From: an uncultured Candidatus Melainabacteria bacterium
GTDB lineage: Bacteria; Cyanobacteriota; Vampirovibrionia; Gastranaerophilales; Gastranaerophilaceae
Direction: 5' to 3'
NCBI GenBank assembly: GCA_934675225.1
Contig: CAKUQA010000092.1
Coordinates: forward strand, 1-5,914
Length of the DNA: 5,914 bases
A model generated the notes under the pieces. It did not search any database. It was not told where the DNA came from and saw only the letters and a list, made by a program, of their open reading frames with translations. This document shows positions 5,311-5,914 of the stretch, piece after piece (position 1 is the first letter of the stretch; each line of letters opens with the position of its first letter). The translations under genes were made by a program, and so were the position numbers.

Positions 5311-5914
5311 TGAAAATAGAAACAGAAAATCTAACTCAAAAACTTGAAAATGAGTCAGAAAAGTTTTTAGTTAGCAAAATTATAGAAAAATTTGACAAAT
5401 TTGATACGGAACGCGCACCTCAATTAACTGATATTAAACTAATTAGAGATGCTATATATAATTCAGACATTCCCAAAGTTAACGGCTGGGATAATAAAAT
5501 AGAGCTTCCAGACATTTATGAACTCGCTCAGACATTAAAATCTCATATTGGAGAAAATTTATATTCACATCCGGATGCTATGTTTGATGTCTCCGGCACA
5601 ACTCCACAAACTCAAAGTTTTGCCAATCGACAAAAAGCTATGTTAGTAAACACTTTCGAACAAATGAATATTGAAAATGAAATGGAAAAGGTTATTGACG
5701 GAATTATTGAAACAGGAGAAAGCACTCTTTTTGTCGGCTGGGAAACAAAAATCAAAGCAACCAGACGTGCTCAAACACTGGAAGAACAACTTGTTTCACC
5801 TAAAACAAATAATTTTATAGTTTCTCAAAAAGTTATTTACGACAATGCAAAAATAAAATATATAAAAGCAGAAGATTTTGTATTTGATAAATTTAACAGC
5901 GACAACTGGGATAG
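5310..5914 (+). CDS. Portal protein (P22-type), 3' partial
   Basis: Portals form the dodecameric ring at one head vertex through which DNA is packed and ejected. The ATG overlaps the GNAT stop by one base (TAATG), with AAAGGA 7 nt upstream, so translation is coupled. The visible 201 residues begin with a helical segment, then RDAIYNSDIP (46-55), GWDNKIELPDIYELAQTLKSHIGENLYSH (59-87) and MFDVSGTTPQ (91-100). After these comes a long helix with QKAMLVNTFEQMNIENEMEKVIDGIIETGESTLFVGWE (108-145). The 'lP.iyel..tl......l......f...g....~~~..~~~m..l~....i...~......~.~~~Ge....~gwe' layout fits P22-like portals. The C-terminal stem, wing and any barrel lie beyond the right edge; P22 portal has 725 residues, so about a quarter to a third may be visible. 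Confidence 0.75.
   Translation, partial: MKIETENLTQKLENESEKFLVSKIIEKFDKFDTERAPQLTDIKLIRDAIYNSDIPKVNGWDNKIELPDIYELAQTLKSHIGENLYSHPDAMFDVSGTTPQTQSFANRQKAMLVNTFEQMNIENEMEKVIDGIIETGESTLFVGWETKIKATRRAQTLEEQLVSPKTNNFIVSQKVIYDNAKIKYIKAEDFVFDKFNSDNWD

Noticed and set aside
1..5914. CRISPR arrays, tRNA genes, insertion sequences or attachment sites
   Set aside because: No regularly spaced repeats, cloverleaf-type sequence, transposase or integrase gene, or flanking duplications were seen on either strand.

Overview
The window is a stretch of a tailed-phage genome or prophage, very AT-rich, with Lys/Asn/Ile/Glu-heavy proteins and the standard stop code. Every protein-coding gene reads rightward, and spacing is tight, with clear Shine-Dalgarno sites before most genes. 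The proteins point to a short-tailed (podovirus, P22/T7-like) virion: a nozzle/hub protein, an HK97-fold coat protein, a scaffold-like protein, a gp4/gp11-type tail adaptor, a terminase small subunit and a P22-type portal. The AT-rich composition suggests a low-GC bacterial host, possibly a gut lineage, but no host gene is present to decide this.

Left block (2-3837): the 3' part of a nozzle/tail-hub gene, then the major capsid protein, a small LLH-holin-like protein, a scaffold-like protein, a perfect 13-bp stem-loop, and the tail adaptor gene. Together these make the shell, its assembly chaperone and the connector that closes the filled head.

Middle (3838-3999): a 162-bp gap with no rightward protein gene. 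On the minus strand it holds a near-consensus sigma-70 promoter (TTGATA, 17 bp, TATAAT) followed about 70 nt later by an intrinsic terminator hairpin with a U8 tract. This is a candidate small RNA gene facing against all other genes, and it is the most interesting item in the window.

Right block (4000-5914): terminase small subunit, a 116-aa protein of unknown function, a GNAT acetyltransferase, and the 5' part of the portal gene. The last three are coupled by a 1-nt gap and a 1-nt overlap. The terminase large subunit, usually next to the small subunit, is not here.

The order is shuffled relative to P22 (terS-terL-portal-scaffold-coat-gp4-gp10): nozzle lies before coat, coat before scaffold, and portal sits on the far side of the small-RNA gap. 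All functions are judged from protein sequence patterns by eye, with no database search.
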